Part shown: piece after piece, positions 42,832 to 51,348 of the stretch
Layout: every line of letters begins with the position of its first letter
How positions within the stretch are numbered: the stretch's first letter is position 1
NCBI GenBank assembly: GCA_964432945.1
Contig: CAYSPO010000002.1
Coordinates: 1-64,000, forward strand
Source of the DNA: CAYSPO01 sp964432945
GTDB taxonomy: Bacteria > Bacillota > Clostridia > Tissierellales > Peptoniphilaceae
DNA: 64,000 nt
Direction of reading: 5' to 3'
The notes under the pieces: model-generated
The model's input: the letters and a program-made list of their open reading frames with translations, nothing else
What the model was told of the DNA's origin: nothing
The model's database searches: none
Program-made: the position numbers and the translations under genes

Positions 42832-43584
42832 TTAACCTTCATAATTAACCAAGAAAAATTGATTATTTTTAAAAATTGGTCTATAAATATCACTGTATTC
42901 TTTGAACTGAGTCATATATTGTAGATTATAGCTTACATCATCTTTAAAGTGCATAGGAAGTATTATAGAAGGTTCGACCTCATCTATAAACATATTAAAT
43001 CCATCTGCATATCTTTGACCTAGTCTAGGATCAAGAGGGAAGAAAGCTATATCAATATCATAGATGCTTATTTCTTTAATAATTGATGTAAATCTTTCAT
43101 ACATTTGCTCTTTTTCTTCCGGAGTATCTTCGTCCCAAACCCAAAGATTTAAATCACCAGCATGGAAGATATTAATACCATGATAGTTTACTAATAAGCT
43201 TACTCCTTGGTCAGTAGATGAAAAGGCACGGACACTAAAGTTATCTAGTATTAAGTTATCGCCTGCTTTTATATGGTAGGAGTTATCTGAATACATATGT
43301 TTTAAGTTCTTAACATTTTCAGAAGAACCCAAATCAATTATATTTTCCTTTTTTTCATAAGATTTTATATCTGATGAAAGTATATATTTATAAGGATTAT
43401 CCCCTTTTAAGTTAAATATTTCGGAATTATAATGATCATCATGGCTATGGCTCACAAAGAAAGTAGTTGGACTATTAAGACTAGGTAGTTTTCCCTTATA
43501 ATAATCAAATATAAAGTTCTGGTCTTCAAATTTAACTGAAAAACCCGAATGATAAATATACTCTATGGTTATTTCTTTTAACAT
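42832..43584 (-). CDS. MBL-fold metal-dependent hydrolase
   Basis: 250 residues from the ATG at 43584, which has GAGGTG upstream; the frame extends to 43635 but without a ribosome site. IEYIYHSGFSVKFEDQNFIF opens the fold as in UlaG-like hydrolases, FFVSHSHDDHYNSEIF gives the HxHxDH motif, GINIFHAGDLNLWVWDE supplies the metal aspartate (HAGD) and ILPMHFKDD the final histidine. The long acidic loop after HAGDLNLW is typical of a group of uncharacterised bacterial members. It is a single leftward gene. Hydrolase activity is likely but the substrate is unknown. Confidence 0.85.
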   Translation of the reverse strand: MLKEITIEYIYHSGFSVKFEDQNFIFDYYKGKLPSLNSPTTFFVSHSHDDHYNSEIFNLKGDNPYKYILSSDIKSYEKKENIIDLGSSENVKNLKHMYSDNSYHIKAGDNLILDNFSVRAFSSTDQGVSLLVNYHGINIFHAGDLNLWVWDEDTPEEKEQMYERFTSIIKEISIYDIDIAFFPLDPRLGQRYADGFNMFIDEVEPSIILPMHFKDDVSYNLQYMTQFKEYSDIYRPIFKNNQFFLVNYEG

Positions 43585-43671
43585 AATGCACCTCACTTTA
43601 TTAATAATATCACAAGTTGGCTTGGTGTAAATCAATTTATATATTTAATAAATATTTAGAAGGAGATAAAT

Positions 43672-44370
43672 ATGACTGATGAATTCAAAAAATATAGACC
43701 TGAGGTTCATTCAACTCTTAGAAACAAAATAGTTACAGTCCCAGAAGCTGTATATGAAGCCAGTGGAATAATGATTTTAGGAGTAAGGATTAAATCCCTT
43801 CTTTTTACAACAGATGTTGCTTTAATTAGAAATCATAATGCTGATTCTGTAATAGCTGTATACCCTTTCACCCCACAATTATCTATAATGGACGCCATAA
43901 TTAGCTCTGCTTCTGTTCCTGTCTTTACTGGTGTAGGAGGAGGAATAACATCAGGAACAAGGGCAGTAGTTTTAGGGCTTCAGGCAGAGCTAATGGGTTC
44001 TTATGGTGTTGTAGTAAATGCTCCAATGAGAAATGATGTTATAAAAGAGATAGCAAATGCCATTGATATTCCTCTAATAGCTACAGTCGTTTCTTTTGAA
44101 GATGACTTTATGGGTAAAATCCATGCAGGGGCAAAAATATTAAATGTTTCTGGTGGAAGAAATACAGTAGAACTTGTTAAGAAAATAAAATCTAAAATTG
44201 GAGATGAGTTCCCAATTATTGCAACTGGTGGTAATACAAATGAATCAATAAGAGAAACAATTGAAGCAGGAGCAAATGCAATTACTTATACTCCTCCAAC
44301 AAGTGCTCAATTATTCTCAGAAGTAATGGATAAATATAGGGAAGGAATGGGAGATTATACCAAGAAATAG
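43672..44370 (+). CDS. TIM-barrel protein of unknown function
   Basis: A 232-residue protein lying just before the rpsF promoter. It lacks membrane or signal segments. Alternating strands and helices, SVPVFTGVGGGITSGTRAVV in the middle, AKILNVSGGRNTVELVKKI, and ATGGNTNESIRETIEAGANA at the C-terminus look like a phosphate-binding (beta/alpha)8 barrel related to nucleotide- or sugar-phosphate enzymes. Homologues are often labelled simply hydrolase. GGAGAT precedes the ATG, and the gene is not obviously in an operon; the stop codon directly precedes the -35 box of rpsF. The reaction is unknown. Confidence 0.65.
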   Translation: MTDEFKKYRPEVHSTLRNKIVTVPEAVYEASGIMILGVRIKSLLFTTDVALIRNHNADSVIAVYPFTPQLSIMDAIISSASVPVFTGVGGGITSGTRAVVLGLQAELMGSYGVVVNAPMRNDVIKEIANAIDIPLIATVVSFEDDFMGKIHAGAKILNVSGGRNTVELVKKIKSKIGDEFPIIATGGNTNESIRETIEAGANAITYTPPTSAQLFSEVMDKYREGMGDYTKK

Positions 44371-44399
44371 TTGAAAATATAGATGTTTTATGGTATTAT
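44371..44399 (+). promoter_or_regulatory. Promoter of rpsF-ssb-rpsR
   Basis: TTGAAA (44371-44376), 17-base spacer, TATTAT (44394-44399). It begins immediately after the stop codon of the TIM-barrel gene. Confidence 0.7.
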
Positions 44400-44403
44400 T
44401 CTT

Positions 44404-44455
44404 AGGTAATCTCTGCTCCAAGTAAAAGATTGGGGCCAAAGACCATAGGGAGGTG
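44404..44455 (+). promoter_or_regulatory. Possible S6:S18 autoregulatory leader
   Basis: The roughly 55-base leader of rpsF can fold: GGT and AATCT (44406-44413) with AGATT and ACC downstream, leaving a large loop and a purine-rich bulge. A leader of this kind binds the S6:S18 complex in many bacteria, but the exact conserved loop was not confirmed here, so this is tentative. Confidence 0.25.
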
Positions 44456-44461
44456 TAATAA

Positions 44462-44746
44462 ATGAGAAAATACGAAGGCGTTATAGTTTTTAAACCAGAT
44501 GTAGACGAAACTACTAGAGAAGGTGTATTCAAAAGACTTACTGATATTATCGAAAGTAATGGAAAAGTTGATGAAGTTTCTGAGTGGGGAATGAGAAAAC
44601 TTGCTTATGAAGTTGATTATTATAAGGAAGGTTACTACTACGTTATTCAATTTGAAGCAGAATCTAAAGAAATTGAAGAACTTACTAGAGTATCAACCAT
44701 TACTGACGGAATTTTGAGACATATGTTTACAAGAATCGAAGACTAG
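44462..44746 (+). CDS. rpsF: 30S ribosomal protein S6
   Basis: A 94-residue protein starting MRKYEGVIVFKPDVDE, with EWGMRKLAYEVDYYKEGYYY in the middle: the S6 family signature. It binds 16S rRNA together with S18 in the platform of the small subunit. GGGAGGTG lies before the ATG. It is the first gene of rpsF-ssb-rpsR, the conserved bacterial order, with 16 bases to ssb. Confidence 0.97.
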   Translation: MRKYEGVIVFKPDVDETTREGVFKRLTDIIESNGKVDEVSEWGMRKLAYEVDYYKEGYYYVIQFEAESKEIEELTRVSTITDGILRHMFTRIED

Positions 44747-44762
44747 ACCTAGGAGGCAGGAT

Positions 44763-45290
44763 ATGAATAATGTTGTTTTAATTGGAAGACTTACTAGAGA
44801 TCCAGAGCTTAGATATACAGCTGAGAACGGTAATGCTATGTGTAGCTTTACTATAGCAGTAGATAGAGGACTATCTAGGGATAAAAAGCAAGAAATGGAA
44901 GCTAAGGGTCAACCTACAGCTGACTTTATTCGTATAGTTGCTTGGGGAAAGACTGCAGAACTTTGTGGAAATTACTTACAAAAAGGCTTACAAACTGCTG
45001 TCCAAGGAAGAATCCAAACAGGTTCTTATACAAATCAACAAGGACAAAGAGTTTATACAACTGATGTTGTAGCTGAAAGAGTAAACTTTATTGAATGGCC
45101 AGATTCTTCAAAGAATATGGGTTATCAAAACCAAAATCAAAATAATTCCCAAGAGTCTGGTTTTGGTGGAGGAAACTTCAACCAAGCTGGACAATCTAAC
45201 AATATGCAAGGCTTTAACCAAGATATAGGTTCAGACGACGACAATGATTTTATTCCGTACAAAGGTGATGACGACGAATTACCATTTTAG
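44763..45290 (+). CDS. ssb: Single-stranded DNA-binding protein
   Basis: A 175-residue SSB. NNVVLIGRLTRDPELRYTAE opens the OB fold, and FIRIVAWGKTAELCGNYLQK with TAVQGRIQTGSYTNQQGQRV follow. A glutamine/asparagine/glycine-rich linker of about 50 residues leads to the acidic tip DDDELPF, the interaction site for replication and repair proteins. It sits between rpsF and rpsR, and its expression is tied to ribosomal proteins. An AGGAGG ribosome site lies before the ATG. Confidence 0.97.
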   Translation: MNNVVLIGRLTRDPELRYTAENGNAMCSFTIAVDRGLSRDKKQEMEAKGQPTADFIRIVAWGKTAELCGNYLQKGLQTAVQGRIQTGSYTNQQGQRVYTTDVVAERVNFIEWPDSSKNMGYQNQNQNNSQESGFGGGNFNQAGQSNNMQGFNQDIGSDDDNDFIPYKGDDDELPF

Positions 45291-45305
45291 TAGAAAGGAA
45301 AAGCT

Positions 45306-45530
45306 ATGAAAAGAGGATACAGACCAAGAAGAAAACAATGTGCTTTCTGTCAAGATAAAACAAAAGAAATTGATTATAAAGACGTTAAAACTCTTCAAAG
45401 ATATGTAAGTGATAGAGGAAAAATCCTACCAAGAAGAGCTACAGGTAACTGTGCTAAACATCAAAGAAAAGTGACAGAAGAAATTAAAAAAGCAAGACAA
45501 GTAATTCTTCTGCCATATTCAGCAGATTAA
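45306..45530 (+). CDS. rpsR: 30S ribosomal protein S18
   Basis: A 74-residue basic protein. [20 protein letters not shown] and [20 protein letters not shown] are S18 signatures. The three cysteines CxxC and C suggest the zinc-type S18 (C+ form). It completes rpsF-ssb-rpsR with 15 bases after ssb, and a terminator follows. Confidence 0.97.
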   Translation: MKRGYRPRRKQCAFCQDKTKEIDYKDVKTLQRYVSDRGKILPRRATGNCAKHQRKVTEEIKKARQVILLPYSAD

Positions 45531-45543
45531 TTTGTTTAATTTG

Positions 45544-45580
45544 AAGACAAACTCAATTTCTTGGGTTTGTCTTATTTATT
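45544..45580. terminator. Terminator after rpsR
   Basis: AAGACAAACTCAA pairs with TTGGGTTTGTCTT around TTTC, followed by a T-rich tail; it also lies past the end of the convergent small gene. Confidence 0.8.
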
Positions 45581-45582
45581 TA

Positions 45583-45927
45583 TTAACTTATAATAAAGTC
45601 AACATGAGCCAACTCTTTTATAATTCGAAAATATAAATCCTTATATGAAAGTTCAAAGTTAACAAGGGCAGTAATCATATCTAGATCTCTTAGAAAGTGA
45701 ATAGTGCAAGTGTTGTTCATTGGATTTGTATTATAACGGATAATTATACTACTTACCTGAGTGAATTGAAAAGTTTGAGGAAACTTAGGATCTGTGGTTT
45801 TTATTGATAGGTTAAGAACTCTGTTATCAAGGGGAATGATAAGGTCTAAATCATTATTACCTTGGTCAATAGTTCTAATGGGAAAATCAGATTCGATATT
45901 TAGATTAGAATTTGAATAAATCATCAT
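45583..45927 (-). CDS. Hypothetical 114-residue protein
   Basis: Not recognised. The frame opens with two ATG codons (at 45927 and 45924) preceded by AAGGAG, so it is likely a real gene. The product is soluble, with a beta-rich look: NNDLDLIIPLDNRVLNLSIK and QFTQVSSIIIRYNTNP, then a helical C-terminus. No signal peptide, membrane segment or metal motif is seen. It lies between the rpsR terminator and the divergent yybS gene. No function is proposed. Confidence 0.5.
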   Translation of the reverse strand: MMIYSNSNLNIESDFPIRTIDQGNNDLDLIIPLDNRVLNLSIKTTDPKFPQTFQFTQVSSIIIRYNTNPMNNTCTIHFLRDLDMITALVNFELSYKDLYFRIIKELAHVDFIIS

Positions 45928-46000
45928 TACTCCTTAAATATATAATAATTTCTGAGAATAGGGTATAATTATATGAAACAGTTTTTTACAGGGAGGTTAT

Positions 46001-46930
46001 ATGGATAAGACTTTACAAGAGTTTATTCTTGCTACAATACTTACAATTTTAATATTTTTTACAGGTATAAATATATTACCATTCCTACTCTTATTTTTTC
46101 CTGTGAACTTTATAGTTTTGGGGGTAAGGCATAAGATAAGTTACAGTTTACTATCATTTGTCATAAGCCAAATCTTTGTATACCTATTAGGTGGGCTTGA
46201 ATTAGTAATAAGTATGACACTTATTTCAATTATCGCCTTCCCAATAATAGTATGCGTTAAAAAAGGTTATAATTCAACAAAAACTCTAGCAATAAGTACG
46301 GGTTTATTTATACTTATTCAGCTTATAATGTTTTTAATCATAGGATTAATCTATGAGGGAGATATTATGGCTGAAATAGAAAGTGGTGTTTTAGTAAACT
46401 TTCAAGAAACTATTAAATTATTAGAGATGACAGATCTACCACTTAAAAACATGGATATTAACGAATTTCAACGTTTATTGAAAAAAAGTTTAGATCTTAT
46501 GATGACAATTATTCCAGCTTTAATATTTGTTGTTTCTTTTATTATGTGTTTGGTGAATTACTATACAAGTTCATATATATTAAGGAAATATAAGTCAGAA
46601 GTTTCCACGGAAGCTTTCAAAGACTTTACTTTACCAAGAGACTTTAGCCGTGGAATATTCTATGTGTTTTTAGGAACTTTAATCCTATCTTTATTCAACT
46701 TCCAATTCCAAGAAGAATTGTCTTTGAATATCGCTATTATAATAGTGAGTCTTTTGACAACTCAGGGAATTAGCGTTGTAGTAGACGTTGTTGGATCAAA
46801 GTCGATGGTATTAGCTATAATTATTAATATATTTTTACTTACATCATCCATGTCTATCTTTTTAACTATTTTAGGGTTAATAGAGGGAATGTTTAGCCTA
46901 AGGGCAAGGTGGAGGATGAGAAATGAATAA
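46001..46930 (+). CDS. yybS: YybS-family membrane protein (DUF2232)
   Basis: A 309-residue protein with about eight membrane helices: the first near residues 8-35, a cluster of three by residue 115, then a soluble segment (residues 120-160) and four more. FPVNFIVLGVRHKISYSLLS and the C-terminal GISVVVDVVGSKSMVLAIII fit DUF2232. Its role is unknown, but it is conserved just upstream of gdpP in Firmicutes. GGGAGG precedes the ATG. Its stop overlaps the gdpP start by eight bases, so the two are translated together. Confidence 0.85.
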   Translation: MDKTLQEFILATILTILIFFTGINILPFLLLFFPVNFIVLGVRHKISYSLLSFVISQIFVYLLGGLELVISMTLISIIAFPIIVCVKKGYNSTKTLAISTGLFILIQLIMFLIIGLIYEGDIMAEIESGVLVNFQETIKLLEMTDLPLKNMDINEFQRLLKKSLDLMMTIIPALIFVVSFIMCLVNYYTSSYILRKYKSEVSTEAFKDFTLPRDFSRGIFYVFLGTLILSLFNFQFQEELSLNIAIIIVSLLTTQGISVVVDVVGSKSMVLAIIINIFLLTSSMSIFLTILGLIEGMFSLRARWRMRNE

Positions 46931-48893
46931 GAAAAATATACATTTAATAATTCTAATAGGTGTATTGGCATTAATAAATACAATAATATTTATTTTTAAT
47001 AATATGCTCGGTTTAATCACTATTCTTTTTAGCCTTTATGCAGTAGCTAAAATTTATAATGCAGAGCAAGCTAGGGAAAAGGAACATGAAGAAGAAATAG
47101 AAAACCTAGATAAACATTTTGATGATATAACTAGGAGTGCTGTGTTTTCCCTGCCTTTGCCTATTACAATAGTGAGTGAAGATGGAAATATCATTTGGCA
47201 TAATACTAAATTTAAAGATATCTTTGATAAAGATAAACTTAAAGATTATTCGATAGAAAACCTAATTCCAGAGATTGAAATTCAAGGTGTTTTAGAGAAA
47301 AAAGAAGGTAGTATAGAGTCAAAGGTTAAGGAAAAATACTATCAGTTTTATTATTCTGTTGTAGAAACATATAGTCAAGAAGATCAAGATATAATATTTC
47401 TGTATGGATTTGATAATACAGATAAAAAGTCTATAACTCAGAAGTGTGATAATCAAAGATTAATATTGATGGTTCTAGAGATAGATAATTATGATGAAAT
47501 TAGGTCTTCCACTGATGAAGCAACACGACCTGTTGTATTAGGTGAAATAGATAAAATTATAAATACATTTGCTACCCAGTATGATGGGTTTGCAAGAAAA
47601 TATGAAAATGATAAATATATTTTAGTTTTTGATAATTTTAATTATCAAAAAATGAAAGAAGATAAGTTCCCGATAGTTGAAGACCTAGAAAGCACAGAAA
47701 ATCTGTGTTCAATAAAAACCACGATTTCTGCAGGTGTTGGCTCAAGCATAGATAAACCTTTAGAAATTTATAAAATTGCAAGGCTTGCTTTAGATGTTGC
47801 CCAAGGTAGAGGTGGTAATCAGATTGTAGAAAATAATGGCGAGCATCTTGAATATTATGGTGGTAAAAAGGGAGCTGTAGATAAAAGAACTAAGGTTAAA
47901 TCAAGGATTATTGCTAACGCAACAATTCAACTTATTGATCAATTACGAAATGTATATATAATGGGACATAAAAACCCAGATATGGACTCTTTTGGTTCTT
48001 GCTTAGGAATGTATTCCTTAGTAAAATCAAGAGGGGCAAATGCAAAAATAGTTTTAAAAGATATAACCCCTCAAATACAGAGCCTTTATGAAGAGGTAAC
48101 AGAGAATGTAGAGGGAATCAAAGAAGATATTATAACAGTGGAAGAAGCAGAAGCAGGGGCAGATGAAAATTCTCTAATTATACTTTTAGATAACCATAGT
48201 CCAGAGACTGCAGAAGCCCCAAGACTTTTAGATATATCTTCAAACTTGATATTAATTGACCACCACAGAAGGGGATCAGCTTATGTTGAATCTCCGACCC
48301 TAACATATTTAGAGCCATATGCATCTTCTGCATCAGAGCTTGTAACTGAAATAATTCAGTATGCTGATGATGTAAAACTACCAAAAATTATAGCAGATGG
48401 GCTCTTAGCTGGAATTAAGGTAGACACAAAATCCTTTACTCTTCAAACAGGCGTAAGGACTTTTGAGGCTGCTTCATACCTTAAGAAAGAAGGAGCTGAC
48501 TCTATAAATGTTAATAGGCTTTTCAATGAGCCTGTGAATACAGTTAGGGATGTAGGGGGAGTAATTTCCCAAGCGGAAATTTACAAAGATGTTATTGCAA
48601 TATCACAATTTGATAAGAAAAGTGATAATTCTATTCTTATTGCTGCTAAGGCAGCAGACGGAATGCTTTCTATGAAAAATATAATAGGATCATTTGTACT
48701 TACTAAAGTAAAAGGCAGAATTCATATAAGTGCAAGATCAACAGGAAAGATATCCGTTCAAATAATAATGGAAAGACTTGGTGGCGGTGGACATCAGACA
48801 TCTGCTGCTGTACAATTAAAAGATGTGAGTATAGAAAAAGCCACTGAGAGATTGAAAAAAGAAATTGATAAATATTTAGAGGAGGAAGTCTAA
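46923..48893 (+). CDS. gdpP: c-di-AMP phosphodiesterase GdpP
   Basis: A 656-residue DHH/DHHA1 enzyme. Two N-terminal membrane helices (residues 6-45) are followed by a PAS-like region, a degenerate GGDEF segment (GRGGNQIVEN near residue 296-305) and the catalytic DHH domain with MGHKNPDMDSFGSCLGMYSL, LLDNHSPETA and LIDHHRRGSAYVE. GRIHISARSTGKISVQIIME and GGGGHQTSAAVQLK belong to DHHA1. It hydrolyses c-di-AMP to pApA at the membrane and thereby affects cell wall and potassium control. Its stop overlaps rplI by one base (TAATG). Domain order and length match Bacillus GdpP. Confidence 0.96.
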   Translation: MNKKNIHLIILIGVLALINTIIFIFNNMLGLITILFSLYAVAKIYNAEQAREKEHEEEIENLDKHFDDITRSAVFSLPLPITIVSEDGNIIWHNTKFKDIFDKDKLKDYSIENLIPEIEIQGVLEKKEGSIESKVKEKYYQFYYSVVETYSQEDQDIIFLYGFDNTDKKSITQKCDNQRLILMVLEIDNYDEIRSSTDEATRPVVLGEIDKIINTFATQYDGFARKYENDKYILVFDNFNYQKMKEDKFPIVEDLESTENLCSIKTTISAGVGSSIDKPLEIYKIARLALDVAQGRGGNQIVENNGEHLEYYGGKKGAVDKRTKVKSRIIANATIQLIDQLRNVYIMGHKNPDMDSFGSCLGMYSLVKSRGANAKIVLKDITPQIQSLYEEVTENVEGIKEDIITVEEAEAGADENSLIILLDNHSPETAEAPRLLDISSNLILIDHHRRGSAYVESPTLTYLEPYASSASELVTEIIQYADDVKLPKIIADGLLAGIKVDTKSFTLQTGVRTFEAASYLKKEGADSINVNRLFNEPVNTVRDVGGVISQAEIYKDVIAISQFDKKSDNSILIAAKAADGMLSMKNIIGSFVLTKVKGRIHISARSTGKISVQIIMERLGGGGHQTSAAVQLKDVSIEKATERLKKEIDKYLEEEV

Positions 48894-49441
48894 TGAAAAT
48901 AATATTAACAGAAGAAGTTCAAGGTGTAGGCTACGAAGGAGATATAGCAGAAGTTAAAGATGGTTATGCTAGAAACTTTTTATTACCACAAGGTTTAGCA
49001 GTGCTTGCAAACAAGGAAAACTTAGCTGAATGGGAAGCAAATCAAGAAGAAATCCAAGCTAAGAGAAAAGATGCAGAATCAAAAGCAACTGAATTAAAAG
49101 AACTTATAGAAAAAACAGTTCTTGTTATTACAACAAAAGCTGGAGAAGAAGGTAAAATCTTTGGTTCTGTAACTAGTCAAGATATCGCTGATGCATTTAA
49201 AGAAAAAACTGGCGAAGAAATCGAAAAGAAAAAAATCGCACTTCAAGAAAATATCAAATCTATTGGTAAACACAATGTAATAGTAAAAGTATTCCCAGAA
49301 ATTACTGCTGAATTAGTTGTTAAAGTTCAAAACCAAGATGGACAAACAGGCGATGAAGAAGAAAATGTAGAAGAAGCTGCTGAAGAAGTATCTGCTGAAG
49401 AAGTTAAAGAAGAAGAGAATACTGAAGAAGTAGAAGGCTAA
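48893..49441 (+). CDS. rplI: 50S ribosomal protein L9 with acidic C-terminal tail
   Basis: A 182-residue protein; usual L9 length is about 150. MKIILTEEVQGVGYEGDIAE is the rRNA-binding N-domain, NFLLPQGLAVLANKENLAEW the connecting helix. The last 35 residues are rich in Glu and Asp (DEEENVEEAAEEVSAEEVK), an added acidic tail beyond the globular C-domain. It is translated from GAGGAAG and coupled to gdpP, and dnaB follows by one base. Confidence 0.95.
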   Translation: MKIILTEEVQGVGYEGDIAEVKDGYARNFLLPQGLAVLANKENLAEWEANQEEIQAKRKDAESKATELKELIEKTVLVITTKAGEEGKIFGSVTSQDIADAFKEKTGEEIEKKKIALQENIKSIGKHNVIVKVFPEITAELVVKVQNQDGQTGDEEENVEEAAEEVSAEEVKEEENTEEVEG

Positions 49442-49442
49442 T

Positions 49443-50774
49443 ATGGATACTCCTATCAAGGTTTTACCTCATGATGAGGCAGCAGAGAGAAGCGTCCTTG
49501 GGGCGATGATGATTTCGGCTTCAGCGATAGGAGTAGCTGAGGAAAGATTAACTGCTGATGATTTTTATAATCCGAGGCATCAAGAGATTTTCAAAGGAAT
49601 TCTAAGTCTTTCAGGCAAGGGAAAACCAAATGATCTTTTGCTATTAAAGGGCGAGCTTGAAAAAGTAGGTCAATTTGAAAATATTGGAGGGATTGATTAC
49701 CTAATCAACTTAACTGATGATGTAGGTCTTGTGTCAAATATCGAACAGTATTGTAAGATAGTTGCTGATAAATCAACCCTCCGTAAATTGATAAAAGCTG
49801 CTGATGAGATTATGGCTACAAGCTATGACCCTAAAGCTGAAGCGAATGAAGCAATAGAACTGGCTGAAAAAGCTATTTTCAAAATTACCCAAAATACCCA
49901 TAATGAAGGTTTAACTCCTATCAAGGATTCGCTTTCGGATACGATAGATATACTACAAGCAAGAGCAAGTCAGGGCGATGGGCTTACAGGTGTTACTACA
50001 GGTCTTGATGACCTAGATAACCACCTTTCAGGTCTACAAAACTCTGACTTAGTTTTGCTTGCAGCAAGACCATCTATGGGTAAAACAGCTTTAGGCTTAA
50101 ATATAGCGGCTAGTGCTGCAGCGAGAGGCAATGTTGTTGCTATGTTTTCTCTGGAAATGAGTAAAACACAGTTAGTTCAAAGAATTCTTAGTTTTATGTC
50201 CTTAACAAATCTAGGAGATATTATCAGTGGACAAATAAAGGATTGGTCAGCTATATCAGATGCAGTATCTGTTATTGAAAAACTTCCTTTTTACATAGAT
50301 GATACGCCAAGTATATCTCTTACTGAATTAAGAGCTAAAGTAAGAAGACTTAAGATGGAACAAGGACTAAACTTAATAGTAATTGACTACCTTCAACTTA
50401 TGACAGTTGCAGGAAAATCTGAGTCAAGACAAATTGAGATTTCTGAAATCTCAAGAGGACTAAAGGCTATTGCAAAAGAAATGAATTGTGCAGTATTAGC
50501 CTTAGCCCAATTATCAAGAGCTCCAGAGCTTCGTCAAAACAAAAGACCTATTTTATCCGACCTTAGAGAATCAGGTGCTATTGAACAGGACGCTGACGTT
50601 GTAATGATGCTTTATAGAGATGACTACTATGATGAAGATAGTGAAAAGCCTAATACAGCTGAAGTTATTATAGAAAAACACAGAAATGGTCCAACAGGAA
50701 CAGTTGATTTATTCTTCCATAAAGAATTAACTAGATTTAGTAATCTTTCTAGGAGAGACGATGATGAATTCTAG
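49443..50774 (+). CDS. dnaB: Replicative DNA helicase DnaB
   Basis: A 443-residue hexameric helicase. The N-terminal domain (PHDEAAERSVLGAMMISASA) is followed by the RecA-like motor: Walker A LLAARPSMGKTALGLNIAAS, MFSLEMSKTQLVQRIL, Walker B LNLIVIDYLQLMTVAG and ALAQLSRAPELRQNKRPI, with SDLRESGAIEQDADVVMML. It unwinds DNA at the replication fork. It begins one base after rplI and ends overlapping an acetyltransferase gene by 14 bases, linking it to the downstream loader genes. Length and motifs are normal. Confidence 0.97.
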   Translation: MDTPIKVLPHDEAAERSVLGAMMISASAIGVAEERLTADDFYNPRHQEIFKGILSLSGKGKPNDLLLLKGELEKVGQFENIGGIDYLINLTDDVGLVSNIEQYCKIVADKSTLRKLIKAADEIMATSYDPKAEANEAIELAEKAIFKITQNTHNEGLTPIKDSLSDTIDILQARASQGDGLTGVTTGLDDLDNHLSGLQNSDLVLLAARPSMGKTALGLNIAASAAARGNVVAMFSLEMSKTQLVQRILSFMSLTNLGDIISGQIKDWSAISDAVSVIEKLPFYIDDTPSISLTELRAKVRRLKMEQGLNLIVIDYLQLMTVAGKSESRQIEISEISRGLKAIAKEMNCAVLALAQLSRAPELRQNKRPILSDLRESGAIEQDADVVMMLYRDDYYDEDSEKPNTAEVIIEKHRNGPTGTVDLFFHKELTRFSNLSRRDDDEF

Positions 50775-51348
50775 TCTTGAAAAGAGTATAGATTTAAAGA
50801 TAGAAGAACTTAATGAAAGCCACCTAGATGATATAAAGAAGTGGGGAGTTCATGAAGATCCACTTTTATGGGAATATAATATATCTAATTTAACTAGATA
50901 TGAACTAGGATTTTGGCTAATAGATAGAAGAAGAACATATAAAACAGCCTATTATGTTGTCCTTGAAAGGGATAGAGTAATAGGCTATTTTGGATTCAGA
51001 GATATAAATACAATATTTAAATCAGCTACACTTGGCTTAGCCTTAGATCCCAATATTACTTCTAAAGGTTATGGTAATCTTGTTATGGAAATGCTTTTAT
51101 ATTATTTTTTTGTAGAAATGAAGATGAATACATTAAATCTAGAAGTCAATAAATTTAATACCAGAGCAATAAATCTTTATAGAAAGTTTTTCTTTGAAGA
51201 AGTAGAAAGCAGTTACACAAGCTATGAAATTCAAAACCAAAATCTCGAAATCTTAAATGATCCGAGATATTTTTTTAGAAAATATGGTAGACTTTATTCA
51301 AAGACTATAAAAATGAGATTAGAAAGGGATAAGTACAATGAAATATGA
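50761..51348 (+). CDS. GNAT-family N-acetyltransferase
   Basis: A 195-residue GNAT protein. VIGYFGFRDINTIFKSATLG and DPNITSKGYGNLVMEMLLYY contain the acetyl-CoA pyrophosphate-binding segment (SKGYGN). LNLEVNKFNTRAINLYRKFF resembles the RimI/RimJ core. It would acetylate an amine, protein N-terminus or small molecule; the substrate is unknown. Its start overlaps the end of dnaB by 14 bases and its stop overlaps the DnaD gene, so it lies inside a replication gene chain. Two ATG codons are in tandem at the start. Confidence 0.75.
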   Translation: MMNSSLEKSIDLKIEELNESHLDDIKKWGVHEDPLLWEYNISNLTRYELGFWLIDRRRTYKTAYYVVLERDRVIGYFGFRDINTIFKSATLGLALDPNITSKGYGNLVMEMLLYYFFVEMKMNTLNLEVNKFNTRAINLYRKFFFEEVESSYTSYEIQNQNLEILNDPRYFFRKYGRLYSKTIKMRLERDKYNEI

